From Voacanga thouarsii (lineage: Eukaryota; Streptophyta; Magnoliopsida; Gentianales; Apocynaceae), in assembly GCA_026120185.1 (NCBI GenBank), contig JANUWF010001723.1, positions 248,001-312,000 on the forward strand: 64,000 nucleotides of DNA, written 5' to 3'. Each line of letters opens with the position of its first letter. Positions within the stretch are counted from its first letter, which is position 1. Below, one piece after another: positions 30,701-43,867 of this stretch. Under the pieces are notes generated by a model. The model saw nothing but the letters and a program-made list of their open reading frames with translations, had not been told where the DNA came from and searched no databases. Made by a program: the position numbers and the translations under genes.

Positions 30701-33700
30701 ATCCTCATTGTCGATGTTGCAGCTCTAGATTCTCCTATGTGATAAGTTATTTTACTTCTACCAAAGTCATCCTTCATGAACAAGCACTATTTCCTTCTCC
30801 ACTCAGAATACAAAATTACCATACTAGCAAAGATTCAATTTATTAGTTTTAAAAAAAAAAATTAAGATAATATAAAAGGTCTAAATAAAAATTCTTTTAT
30901 GTTTTTCTGTTAAAATTCAAGTTTAGCGCCACACATAGGAGCTAAATTTACAGGGGTCAAACACATGGGCGATATTACAACCTTCAGCAACAAGACTTAA
31001 AGCCAAGATTATTTCTTGCTCTAAAAATATTCATTTGGAGCTTTGCATCCACACCACAACAAGACTAAGATTTCAGAAATGTACAAAACCCAAGAGTCAT
31101 CCAAAAGCTCAAGCCATTAGATAGTACATGTTATTTGTATATACTTTCCTTACAAGAAAGTCAGATTCCTTTTTACTGGTGTCAAACAGTATTTGAACTT
31201 GGACTCATTTGTTTTTGTTGAATCAAAATTTAATGAAGTTATAGAGGAATGTTTAGTTTTATGCCCTATCAAAATTACTGAAAAACATAGTTCACCCAAA
31301 TTTTGAGCTACTGAAGTGTTTTATTGGCACTAAGACACCAATACATGGTGGTGGAAAATGCCAATTATATCAGAATTGCCAAGACTTCTATCAAAGACAT
31401 CATATTTCTCAAACACCAATATAATATGAAGGCAAAAGCCAAAGCATTTATCACTAGCAGAACATAAAGATAAGCTCTTGAGCCATAATGGGGAGCTAAA
31501 AGTTTTGGAGCTTCTTCACCTCTGTTAAGAGTTAAACCTGAGAAATAATTGCATTAAGAGCAGTACCATGTCAATAGAAGGAAAAATTTGCCACCAAATT
31601 CACATGTTTCTAGAAGAATACAACTCCATAGGCATCTGGGAATGGAGAAACTAATTACACAGGCACATCAAGGACCTTTTCATAATAGATTTGTGGTGGC
31701 ACTTACTCGTCATAGATAAAAGAAGTCTAAAGCATTTGTTATTTGGTTAACTTATTAGTGATGATAAAAGGAGTCTAAAGCATTTATTGCTTGGTTAACT
31801 TAGTAATGATGAACGATACACCAGATCTAATTCGGAAAGAGCACAGAGAAAACAAAATCCTTACGTCGGAAATCTAATTCGGAAGCGCACATACTGGTCT
31901 CCATGATCAACCAAAATACCGCTCCTTGGCAAGCCTGCATAGCATGTTACTGTGTAAATTTCAAAAGCAAGGAAATATAGGAGCATATGGATCAAATTCC
32001 TTTAAGGAAGACATGTTCATTATACCTTTGCCTCTTAGTCTCACAAGCTGTCCAGGTTGAACCCCCTTAGGTATCTAAAGAGAACAAGCAGAAAAACAGA
32101 AAAAGGGGATAAGTAATTATATAGAAGTATTCCTAAGAACTGGTCGAAAAAATGATTTACTTTTTCTCGGCCCCAACAAACACAATTAAACAAAACACAT
32201 TAAAGATTTTGTACTAAAAATGAAGGATGCAGGCATAGAAGTAAGAAACTGAATGTTGAATAGAAACCACACAAATATCAACGCAAAACCAAACATCAAG
32301 AACTAAGAATTGCCACTATATTGCTTCCTGAATGCAAAATGATCACCAAGACATTGCTTTCTCAATGCCAATAATTACAAAAGTTAACAATAATTCAGAA
32401 TTGACTTAAACATTCAATGCAACCAAAGAAAGCCCTACAAGAAGAAAGCTGAAATAAAAGAAACATCTCTAATGTTCAGACTGTTCAATCAGTATATGAC
32501 GTAGGGCTTGTTTGGTAACTCAATTAAGCACTTAAAATTAATTAATTAATTAAGTACTTATTTCATTAAATGCATTTGATAATAGATAATATTAAGTGCT
32601 TAATTAATTAATTAAGTACATTTGATAACAAATTTTTGTAATCTAAATTGTAATAAAATATAGTGTAAAATTGTATTATAATTAATTCAAACATCAATTT
32701 TCATACTTCAATTTTCAAAATTTAATATTTAAATATTCATATTTCAGTTTTCAAACTTCAATTTTATCAAACGAGCCCGTAAAGAATGGTAGACAACAAG
32801 AACAGGATAATAAAGTGAAACGCCTCTATGGAGAAACAAGAAATCACTGAGAGAATGCTATATAACAGATGAACAATAAACCAAAATGATCATACCTGCA
32901 ACTGAATCTGCCCCAATAGAGTTGGAACTTGAACTTTACCACCAAGGATTGCCTGTTAAAACATAAAAGTATTTACTGCCAAATCAAGTTAGGTACCCAT
33001 ACATATATACTTCTGCTAAAGCCACATAAGAACACATCTACATCAGAAGGAATTAACATAATTAATGGACATTCAAAAGTGTCAATCTGATAACAAGTAG
33101 TCAAGAGCGACAATCCCGGTTCAGTTACACCAGGAATAGAACAATTTTACTTTGTCACTAACATAGGTGACAAGATTCAGCAGACTGCCTACGAATTCAC
33201 AAATATTCCCAAAAGCACCTTTAGGGAGTAATATTATTTGTATAAGTTGTAGATTTCTAGTCATATAATGCTACCTAAACCATAAAAGGGCTTCTTTGTC
33301 AGGATTTTAAGGATTATAATGCAATTCATATACTTTATTGTATTCATACAATATATGAAACAACTACTTTCAATTTATGCAGTGAACACGCCTGAGATAG
33401 GTTTAAAATTCACTTTTGGCATCTGTTTTTTCATTAATTTACTACGCTGCCATCACAACTTCAAATGTCTCTAATTGATATTTAAACCTTCAAAATTGGT
33501 TGAATTTTCCATCTCCAATTATGGGACTGGCAATATGATAAAACTTAAAGGAAAGTGGTCAATCTTGTTAAATGGTCAAACATTAAACCAATTTTGATGG
33601 TGCCGTCAATGAAAATGGCAGATTGAACTGATTTTGAAACTTCAAACACCAATTGGAAAAAATAAATAAATAAATAAGTTGGGATGCTGAAAAAGGAGGG

Positions 33701-36492
33701 CACTAATACAGAAAATAAATGAAAATCCCAACGGAAAAAAAAAGTTTTGTCCCAGAAATACACGGAGTCGGAAGAAATCAATGTATACAACCAAATTCTC
33801 TGAAACATTCAAAATACTGAACTTGCATTATGTAATGTCAGATGGTCAAGGAATGAAGATATTCAATCACTATAATCTTTAATAACCAATTCCCACATTC
33901 TCACTTTCAGTTGGCTAGGAAAGCTAAATCAAAAGCTTTCTTTTCCAATATACTGTTTTTCTCCTGGTATTAAAAAGCTAACCAAATCAGGGAGAATATG
34001 CCTATTGGTCCAAACTCACCAATAAATAGGAAAATTAGAGAAAAGAACTGTACGCAAATGACTACTATCCCAGTATGTTTTCCTGGTTAAAGAAAATTCA
34101 AAGAGATGAAAAAAATGAACAAAAAAGAATACAAGGTTTATAACTCACTTGCGTGAAACTAATATTAGAATCTACAAAAATGTCAGCACCATCTCTAGCA
34201 AAAACAGTATCTTCAGCAACCTGCAAACAAAAATAGGATGAACTTTGAGACACTAAATGAGAATGCCATAGCAAAAGAAACATTAATGCTCAGTCTTTTC
34301 AAATCCTCTCATAGTCATTTCAATTGTTGAGGGAAAAAAAAAATCCAACTATTTTAAACTAAAAGATCAACTTTTGCTTGGCAACATCAGTTCACTTGCC
34401 TAGTATGGTTACAGTTCCAACTATTTAAAAAAAGAACAGATATCACAACAATGGGTTGCACAGTGTGTTTCCAAGTATCAGGCTACTCCAGAAGATCAGC
34501 AGTTTAGCCCAGTTGCTTCCATTTTCCTCTAAGTTAAAATGCTCAAACACTTAAAATCAGGACCAAATACTTGGAAATACTTGGTGGAGTTTATTTAGGG
34601 TGTACTTGGATTGGGATTATATTCAGTTTTTTTTTTTTTTTTTGAGGGTAAGTATAATTTTGAAATTTATAAAAAATTTATGGATCCAAATATTAACACT
34701 GCGATTTATCTGGAGTGAATAATAAAGCTGTCAATAGTCACACATAAAATTCATTTGCATTAGGTCTATTTTTTTGTCAAAACAAGACTAAACCAGTACT
34801 TTTTTCAAAAAGGTTCCAATCTAATTGCACCCTTATGATTTGTGCCGAACTCCTTCCAGTTTTTTAAGACAAACCCTGTTTTTAGTTGTTCTCATTAGCT
34901 TTTCTAATCTGATTTTAGCTCTAAAACAGCTGCTCTTGAGAATTACCCTGCAGTTACTTTTTCAAAACAGCTTTGGCTTTTCCAAGTTGTTAAAAAATGA
35001 TGGCAAAATAATATTCCCAATTCTCCAGAAGCTTGAAAAGCTAAATGCCAAGGAAAACAGACCCATATATTATCCAACTGCCTGATATTGCAGACACAAC
35101 AGAGGAGATATAATAATACCAGTATGAAGCAACTATAAAAGAAGATTCTGAACACAAATACTTGTAACTCCAGAATTACAGTACCTTTATCCTTATGAAT
35201 AGGCTTCCTGAACGGAATCCACGTCGTCCAGCATTACCACCTTTTGGAACACGTATTGTGTCCCCAGCATCCACACCTGCTCCAGGTAGTAGTAGTAGTA
35301 ACAATGATGATGATGATGATGATAATAACAACTAGACGGAAGGCTGAGAATTAAGGATGAAAATACACAAGTTTTTAAGAAATTGTCTGGCAAGTAAACA
35401 GTTAAAGTAATTTAAAAAATGTCCAAGAAGTCAATTTTCACACAGTGAGAAGGCATGCTTCAGGAATTTTTTGCATTTCATGGCTTCTGTACTTGAGGTC
35501 AAAAGCAAGGGCTAGAACAAAGAAAAACGCTTGCACTTTTGACTACTATGCTTTTACCACTTCATTTTTAGTCAAAATTTCTGCCATCTCCAAGTTGATT
35601 TTGAGTAGCCAGAGACATTTCATATTTTGATCTCAAGTGGCCAAATAGAATTTAAAAAACTACTATCCTCATTGCAAACAAGGATTGAGTGAATGAATCA
35701 AGAATTAGCATTTAGTAAAAGAGTTCACTCTTACAAAAGATCAAAATATTATAGAAACTGCAGAAGCCTGAGAATGTTGTTCAAACAGACAATTGACACG
35801 AATTAAGTGAACTTCAAATAGTTGAGTGCATTCGTATCTTCAAAGAAAATCCACCACATTTACAATCAACATATGTGGAGAAAAACATAAAACCAACCTG
35901 CTGGAATCGTTACTTTAACATCCTTCACTGCTTCAACCACACCTGATCCTCTGCATTCCCTACAAAGCTCCTACAAATTTCAAGAGTCAATAATTAATCA
36001 AATCTTTGCAGAAGAAATTCTGCATTCAGTCAAAAGCCTAGACACCAACCTTAATGATTCGACCAGATCCTTTACAAGTACTGCATGTTGCTGTAAAAGG
36101 AGGAAATGCAACCTGACAAGGCAATCTTAATTGTCCATCAATTTGCAACATACAGGTAATAAATGGCACATTAAACAGAGTGCTTATGATGATCTCAAAC
36201 TTAGAAGACTTCATTAAAGTAAGAAGACAAATGCTCATACTAATAATCAAAATCACCCCTAAAAGCACTTACACTTCCCATGCCTTGACAGGTGGGACAC
36301 ACTCTTGGCTGGGCATTAGGTGGATGGCCAAGTCCATCTGAAGTTGATGTAGATAGGAGACATGAATTTCAAATTTGCAATGAAGATTTATAATAAGCAT
36401 AATATTTGGTCTGAGATAAATACTAAAATAAAGGCTGCAGAATTCATTCAATTGATCAATATACAAGAGACAATATCTACGAATAAATTTTC

Positions 36493-36564
<72 letters not shown>

Positions 36565-39500
36565 CTTTATTTTAAGCAATAATTTATTAAGAAAGAGACT
36601 TTTAGGAAATGTGTAGCCCAATCCATTAATATGACCTGGATATTGAATTTTTCAGAGTAAGAATATGGACTAATTTTGTGATCCTAGAACTGAAGTAAAG
36701 ATAAATGAGAGGATTATTAGCTTAAAATATGGTCTTCAGAACTTCTTGTTGTTTTCCAACTGCAGATGCCAAAAAAGTGGCGCCGTCTAGCAGCATTTCT
36801 TCATACAATATCATTATCAACCATAACTCTGATTATAGATCTTTGTTACTCATCAGAGAAGAAGAGGGAAAGAGGAGGGGGGAGATGATTATGATTATGA
36901 AAATAAAAATTGTCCTAATTACTTTTTGTGGAACCAAAGAATATCTGGGAACTGATTCCATTCCAGCCCCCACCCCCCGGCGGGGGGCTGCAGGAAAGAA
37001 AAAGTCTAGATAGCAAAAACATCTACAAAATCCATAGAAGCGAACTATACCCAAAAGCTCTAACCACCTTGAAGGAAAAAGTTCCCAATCTATAAAAGAT
37101 ATCACTTTATATTAACTTTTTGCCAAAGGAAGTAGTCATAGTTGAGGCTCATTGGGAAGCATTATTGTCTGGGCAATTAGCCCCATCATCAGATAGTTAC
37201 AAAATTATTATCACACCAGCATTGCTTATGTATAAGTGACACCAGAAATCATTTACCAGCGATCCTTTAAAGAACTAATTCTGAAAATAAATGGCTTCAT
37301 CCAAGCAAATAATGAAGTCTCAAACCAAATAGTGTTGATCTGAACTTGCTGAAGCGATAAAACTTGTATTGTGAACAGTAAAGTAAAAATTCCTATTCCT
37401 ACAGGAAAAATATCCCTGTACCCCTCCAAAAAAGGATTAAAATTCTAGCTAACACCAAAAACACAACATGAGAAAACAATGAGAAAATATGGGCTTGCAG
37501 CATAAAAATTTAGTAGGATGGTGTATTTCCAAAATGATATCAGATTACTCACGGCAAGAATCACAGGGGACTTCTGCATCAAATGACAGATGTTTAGTGC
37601 ATCCCTTAGCAGCTTCAAAGAAAGAAAGTAAAAGTTCCACCTGTCACACCCATAGAATACATACAAGGGTTAGCTCTGTCTAAACTGGAGCACAAAGGAG
37701 AAAGACCTAATACATCATGCAGGAAACTGAGATACGTGTAACCTGAATATCACTAGCAAAAGTTTCAGCCTCGTTTTCGAAGATCTGCAAGACATCACAC
37801 ATAGTAAATGTACAAAAAACCAATCCCCAAAAAAAAAACAACAACAAAGTTGTTAATACAGTGGGAAAGGGAAAAGGTATAACAACAGTTGCCAGGTACT
37901 TCTGCAATTGAAAACTAAAGGCGAATAGAGTTACCTCAGAAAAGATCTTGTGAAATGAATCAGAAAAATGAGTTCTGTAAGTCTGTTTAAACCTATCATC
38001 GTCACCAGCAGCATAATTGAAATCCTGGGCACTCCTGTATTGATCTTTCATCTACAATATTCATAAACGACTTGTTTAATTTGCAAACATGACAGAAAAG
38101 ACAGGAGAAGTAAAACTACTTTGATTTATTTTGAACAGAAAGTATGAATCACCTGGTCATACTGTGCTCTCTTGCCAGTATCTTTTAACGTCTGGAATTC
38201 ACCTTCCACAATAGAGCAAAGCAAAAGGCATAAGCATATTCTTACCAGCAAAAGGAATTCTTGAGTTTCTTATTATAAAAACCAAAAAACAATTACAAAC
38301 CTCAAAAGCATCTCTAATCTCTTGAAATTTCCTCTTTGCAGAAGGATTATTCTTGTTTGCATCAGGATGGTACTTTTTCGCGAGCTATAAAATGATTACA
38401 AAGAGGTAAGTATATGTGGGACATATAGACAACACTGAAAAGTAAAAGATAACATAAGAATAATCTGACTAGGAAGAAAAACCCATGCTAACAATATCTT
38501 CGCTTCACAATTTGAATCTGCTCTGTGAACTTTGCTCTATACAAGGCTCAAGTATTCACTTAGACTGGAATCTATCATGATATCTTCATTTTTTCATTCC
38601 ATTTATTTTGTCTTCTTTTACCTCCGCCCGCTTTACCATTGGGTGTTCTGTCCCTAAGATGCACTTATTTCATGGCTCCAAATATCATATGGGAAGCCAA
38701 AATCAGGGCTTTAACAAGATCATAAAGGACATTTTATTTCAAGCAGCAATTGAGTGATCCACTTGGTTTTTTAAAACAATAAAACACATACAATTGACAA
38801 GAAAAAAAATAGTAGAATGAAGTTAAAAACACAGCCAACACAAACAAAGCATCCTCAAAATAGAATAAAACCTGTCCAAAAAAGTCTTGAACCATGCTCA
38901 AGGCTAATGAAACATGTCGGACAATATGGATATGAACATCCCAGTAGAGATGAAGATTGTTTCCAAATACTCCCCATACGCAACATGAATTTTGATAATA
39001 TACAATATTTTCAAAAGCATCTATCTAGATCACAGTTCCGCATGTGCTATAAGGCGCAGTTCACAATAATTAGAGGAAAACTCTCTGTGATATTCTCCTA
39101 TGTAATATCATGGTCTTTTATTGTCTAGATAAACTACATTTGCTTCCTTCATTGGGCTTTGTTCAATACATGAGAAAATTCTATCTTGACATGTATTCTT
39201 CACCTAAAGCCCACCATTTAATATTTATCCACAGGTGCAAATGAAGTAACTAGTTTGTGAAAAACTTACTAAAAGCTCAGGTTTTTGCTCAGCTTGAAGA
39301 ACACATCGAGCTTCATTCCACCCTAGTGTTTTTTTTCATTTTTTTCATAATTTTTTGTAGACGTTTACAATGATATCAAGCTCGGAATCAGGTTTGATGC
39401 TTTCTAGATTACACTTTGAGCTAAGCTTGAGCTTGATTTTAAGCATATTGAACAGAAACCGACTTACTCATTTACTTCTAATCTAATATTAATAGCAACC

Positions 39501-41239
39501 AAAAAAGGTAACTATACAACCAATGAAATTATCTTGAAAATCTACCAAACATATAATCCCAACCCAAAAATAGACTTACAGTGTGGAATGCCTTCTTAAT
39601 CTCCTCTAGGCTAGCGTCTTTTGAAACACCAAGAATTTCATAGTAATCTCGCTCTCTAGAGTAAGAACCTCCTGTAAAACAAATTATTGGATTTATCATA
39701 GAACCACAACATCTAGTCTTTAGGCAATCAGGACAGATAATTTGAAGTTAAGATAACAAAATGGAGAACCTGTGGCATGAATAAAACGCTTAGATGATAA
39801 CATGCCCTTAGCCACAAATTCAGCAGGTGCTGAAATGAAATTGCAACTGCACAAAGCTAAATAAAGCATATTATTAGGAATTGGGAGTTCATAATTGTAT
39901 GACATACCTTACATTAGATATGTAATAGTTCACTATATTTAAACTACTTTAGATATGCAATAGTTCACTATATTTAAAATACTTATTTCTATATCAATTT
40001 CCAATGTATAGTATATTATCCATTCAACACTACAAAGAGAAAGACAGTTTGCATGCCAGAGGCAAGTTACTGGCTAGTATAAAAGTACATTAAATGGGAT
40101 TTATATGCATAAAGAATGCAAATAGTGTTCCAAAGCACACAGAGGTATCACAACAAACCAAAACTTACAAAAGCTTGAGAGGCATAAAACCATCCTGATT
40201 CTATTGCTCGAGTAGATTAAGTCCCTCTAGCTGAATGAGAATTCATATTCTTGCTTGCAAATTTGTTCTCTATGGCGACAGTCTCTTTCTTTTTTTCTTC
40301 CACTTCTCACTCTCCTACCACCTTTTTTTTTTTTTTTCTGGTGGTTGGGGAGACGGGAGTGTTATACTCCAAATCTGCCAAGAGTTGAAATAGCATCCCA
40401 AATGATTTACATGGGAAAGTTGATATTTTTGAATTTGTACAGTTACTTACCTAATCTTTGCCAGCATTTTTCCATGGTAGAAGTATTCAGTAATCCTCCC
40501 GATAAGCTTATGATCTTTTAATTCCAACATATGAAGACTATCCTTGAGAATTTAAACGAAGTTTTCATAACAAATTAGGATCTAACCAATGTTTTCTAAA
40601 ATCTGTCAAATAGATTATCTTGTTAGCCAAATACATGGTTCTACGTGTTGAATACACTCTAAAGGAGCTTGGAAAAAGTTAATCCCAGGAGTTCAACTGA
40701 AACCTACAGAACATTTCCTCAGTTTAGGACTGATTCCTGTGTTACCACAAGTTGCCAACCTCTTCATGGTTCTCATTTCAGCAACCTTTTGAGGTTTCAC
40801 CCTTGTATTCTTTTTATCCCTACCACTAGTAGAAATGCTGAAACCATCTTATTCAAAGTAGAAAAACCGAATAATGTATTAAAAATAAAATAGTAACTAC
40901 GCGTATATTATAGTAGGTTAGGAACTTCAAGTAAGCAATGTATTACACAAATATAATGTTGAATATATGTCCTTATATTCCAGCTTCTTACATTTCCGGC
41001 GAAACAGTTCTCGCTCAACTTGTGAACCCATCCCTCGGAATTGCCTCTTATCAACTGAGGATTCTAGAAAACTCGAATGCCGAAACTGAAACTGAAACAT
41101 ACATGGGGAAAAAAAGAAAATTAATAATTTTCCTTTCATACAATTATTCCAGCAAATATAAATTATAGTTCCAGAACATTACCAGAATTCTCCGTAAAAT
41201 TGAATCAGAAGGAGAGGTTAACGACTTTAGCCTGCGCAT
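27793..41239 (-). CDS. mitochondrial DnaJ/Hsp40 co-chaperone, ATJ1-like
   Basis: Nineteen exons on the minus strand, all with GT-AG borders and consistent phase: 41183-41239, 40992-41091, 39770-39829, 39580-39671, 38301-38384, 38153-38191, 37935-38051, 37743-37784, 37553-37640, 36273-36337, 36050-36112, 35898-35970, 35185-35276, 34149-34220, 32896-32952, 32026-32074, 31865-31934, 30252-30341, 27793-27820. They give 445 residues. The N-terminus [11 protein letters not shown]...LRRIL is Arg/Ser/Leu-rich like a mitochondrial presequence. The J domain starts near residue 81 (DYYEILGV) with HPD at 109-111, needed to stimulate Hsp70 ATPase. There is no Gly/Phe-rich linker. The zinc finger has all four CxxCxGxG motifs (Cys 223/226, 240/243, 258/261, 272/275). 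The substrate-binding C-domain follows ([35 protein letters not shown]). It ends LDQQLSTG. Order, splice pattern and the FIHATG leader motif resemble Arabidopsis ATJ1. No damage is seen. Confidence 0.93.
28020..30245. repeat. tandem duplication in the last DnaJ intron
   Basis: Two diverged copies of about 820 bp: about 28020-28840 and about 28848-30240. Matching landmarks are gttaaaagaaaattaatcca (near 28063 and 28890), ggcatattccacatcatggt (28598 and 29993) and cacttttctggttagattta (28091 and 28918). The second copy is longer because a LINE fragment has inserted into it. Confidence 0.8.
29394..29968 (-). mobile_element. RTE-type LINE 3' fragment
   Basis: Minus-strand frames at 29728-29937 and 29494-29694 give [27 protein letters not shown], then [16 protein letters not shown] and [10 protein letters not shown], the C-terminal end of plant LINE reverse transcriptases, split by a frameshift. 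The 3' end reads GTCGGCGACTCC-like sequence followed by a TTGTTGTTG tail, typical of plant RTE LINEs. The rest of the element is missing (5' truncation). It is absent from the first copy of the surrounding duplication, so it inserted after the duplication. Confidence 0.8.
32504..32778. mobile_element. Tourist/Harbinger-like MITE in a DnaJ intron
   Basis: Terminal inverted repeats gggcttgtttggtaac (left) and, reversed, gggctcgtttgataaa (right), flanked by a 3-bp duplication GTA (32501-32503, 32779-32781). Interior AT-rich, with repeated taattaattaag. It lies in intron 15 (between exons 15 and 16) and encodes nothing. Confidence 0.6.
36501..36564. repeat. (CT)n(TA)n microsatellite in DnaJ intron 9
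   Basis: About 20 CT units followed by about 11 TA units. A compound dinucleotide repeat, likely variable between individuals. Confidence 0.9.
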
Positions 41240-41837
41240 TTTAAACTTGGAATTCAGTTTTTTTTTTTTAATAACGGAAAAAGATGCTTGAAGTGAGAGA
41301 ATTGGATAAAGAGATGATTATAGACGACGCCAAATTGGCTTTGAAAGGGAATAGGGTTTAAATTTAGCCGTTTGACAGAAATGGTGGATTGGCCTCTGAA
41401 AGGAAGATGTGACGGCGAGAGTGAACTTGCAAAGAAATGGCGTCGCTTTATTTTAAACGCCGGTCAGCGACTGCCACCGGTGTTGGTTTGCTTGCCAAGC
41501 CAACATTCCAAATAGCTCCGATGGTTACTGTTTCTTGCTTTCACCATGAAAGCGCGACGGCTATGTGTTGGAGGAGTTTAAAACCAAAAGCGTTTCTTCT
41601 GAACTGCCTTTAGTTGAGACTCAACGAAAAGCGTGGTTATATGAGAACTGTGTGTTGAGGTTAACTTGTTGATCGGAACAGCTATTTAGAGATCTCGTAT
41701 CTTTCTGTTCTAACTTTTTTATTAAACAGTTTCCTAAAATGGAAGACAATAGAGTAAGCATCCATATATTTATACTGCTTTTGCAATTCAGAGTTCATTG
41801 ATGCCAGCATGATATAAAATATTGTGTCACCATCCTC
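41240..41837. other. DnaJ 5' UTR/promoter and unassigned DNA
   Basis: The first few hundred bases are the probable leader and promoter of the minus-strand DnaJ gene and are GC-richer than the surroundings. No plus-strand gene is recognisable. Confidence 0.45.
41352..41359 (-). promoter_or_regulatory. telo-box-like motif upstream of the DnaJ gene
   Basis: tagggttt on the plus strand is AAACCCTA on the coding strand, about 115 bp upstream of the start codon. This motif is frequent near transcription starts of plant housekeeping genes. Single occurrence, so only suggestive. Confidence 0.35.
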
Positions 41838-42020
41838 TTAGTACTTCTTATGGATAATATGTTCATCAGCAGGAGCATCTTGGGCTGGTGGGGACGGAAT
41901 TGGAATATCTAGCACGTAAAGCAACTTTTCTACCTTGAAAACAATTCTCAATTTTCTATACCAATCCATAAAATTTGACTCAGTAAACTTATTAGTTTTC
42001 AATATATTACATATATTCAA
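41838..42020 (-). pseudogene. copia gag fragment
   Basis: A 60-residue minus-strand frame reads NKFTESNFMDWYRKLRIVFK then EKLLYVLDIPIP, the start of a plant copia gag (typical pattern: NxFxDWYRxLRIVL followed by YVL). It belongs to a different copia family from elements A-D. No LTR or other domain is adjacent, so it is an isolated scrap. Confidence 0.65.
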
Positions 42021-42358
42021 GTTGGTCGACTTGATGCAAATGACTTATATGTAAAGATAGAGAAATTAGTCAAATGTATATGAACATTATATAATTATTC
42101 TACTATTTTACTCAAATCAATAGCTCCTACTATTGTTTCGAGAAAGCTTTTAAGCTTTCCCAGTGGATTAGTATCCAAATTTCGTAAGAATGACTTCAGG
42201 TCTGTCCAACAAACATTCTTAAGTTCAATGGTAGGTATCCAATACTAATTTCATCAAATGTAACTATCAGATCATTGGGTAATTAAAATATTTTAATCTT
42301 AAAGCCTTTAAGCTAGTCCAATCTTACCTCTAATTTTCTTTATGCTTGAGTTAGCCCA

Positions 42359-43737
42359 TGATAGGGCCTACTTTAGTCATATATTTCCTAATTATTTGAG
42401 GTATTTTTTGATACATTTTGTGTAATAACTGGTCATATTCCTTCATATTTGAGATTTTACCCTTGAAAAGGTATTTTGTGCATTATTTCAAATTTTAGAG
42501 ATAAAATAAGGCAAAATCGTCTCTAAAATAGACTAGAGGCGGCGCCGGCCACATGCTGTTGGCATGCACTTCGAGGCGATAAAAAATCGGCGAAATAAGA
42601 GCTGAACAGAACACAGTCGGCACTGGTTGGGAGCCCAGAGGCGGCACCGGCCCTAGGCAGGACAGGCGGCATCGACTGTGCACTGATACAGAGGCGGTGC
42701 CTCAATTTTCATGCACATTTTTTATAATTTTCAGAGTTTTAGTATTTTCCTACTTCTATTCGGCCAGAAACCCTAGAGGGATAAATTTAGGCACTTCTAA
42801 AGCCTATAAATAGAGAGAAAAACACAAGTCAAAAGGATGAATTCAATGAGCAAAACACAAAATCACTCAAATCAATGAGGAATTCATCAAATCAAGGAGG
42901 GTTGTACAAGAGAATATACGAAGGAAGAAGAAGGAAGCTTGTCTATGAGTGCTTTCTTTTAACTTTGTTTTCTTTTCTTGAACAATGATGTATTAATTAT
43001 TTTATTGTAATTTGACATTATTTTCAGTATTCATGATTTTTAGAGTTACTTTGATCTTTTGATTAATTGATTGTTATTCTTGGTATTTAATTATTTATGC
43101 TAATTACAAGATTAATTTATTGTTTCTTCTATTAACTTGCTTGAAAATGGGTTAATTGCTAAGAATTGGGTAATTAATGGTTAATTGATGTCTGCCAGAA
43201 TATGGATTCGTTGGTTAATTTCATATTTTAAATTTGCCAGGATATGAAAATTTGATCAAGGATTGTGTTTAATGCATTTTTTCGGTGAATTAGTTGAGAT
43301 AGGATATGTGATGCTAATTTGTTTAGAAGATAGTAATTTCACGGATTGAAAAATAAGTGAATCTATCTTAATCCTTCGTGATGCCAAGAGAATGATTAGT
43401 TATGATAATGATTGAATACTTTAAGGTCATGTGTGTCAAAATAATTGTTTGAGTTATATAATTCTCCATCCTTGACATGTATATATTATTTTATTTTATT
43501 TTATTTTATTTTTCCTTTTTATTCTTTTTCACTTTATTGAATAGGTTAAACAATGAAAGAAAAGTGATTAAGGCATACTTATTTCTTGAGGATCAACACT
43601 CATTTTAAACCCTATGCTATACTTAATGATGAATACGCTTGCTCATATGTGTAATTTAAGGTTAACATTTTAATTTAAACTTGATTGGGAATATACTTAT
43701 TTTTATATGATTTTTATACCCAAATTCAAACACATCA
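42359..43737 (+). repeat. 5' LTR of a Ty3/gypsy-type element
   Basis: 1379 bp starting tgatagggcc and ending cacatca. It is followed by ttttttgcgccgttgcc, the primer-binding-type sequence frequent in plant Tat/Athila gypsy elements. Related copies begin at 43868, 48280 and 48535. A GC-rich block with aggcggcgccggcc motifs lies at about 42531-42705, and a short agcctataaatagag TATA region near 42800. Confidence 0.7.
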
Positions 43738-43867
43738 AGTTTTTTGCGCCGTTGCCAAGAAACAATATCATGAAAGTTTGGATTTTATTGATTTAACCAT
43801 ATTTATATGTTTATATGTCCATATGTATATATATTCTTTGTGTAAATCGGTGTTATATTTTGTTGTT

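Noticed and set aside
36491..36570. Frame translating to LSLSLS then IYIYIY
   Set aside because: Pure (CT)n(TA)n microsatellite in an intron.
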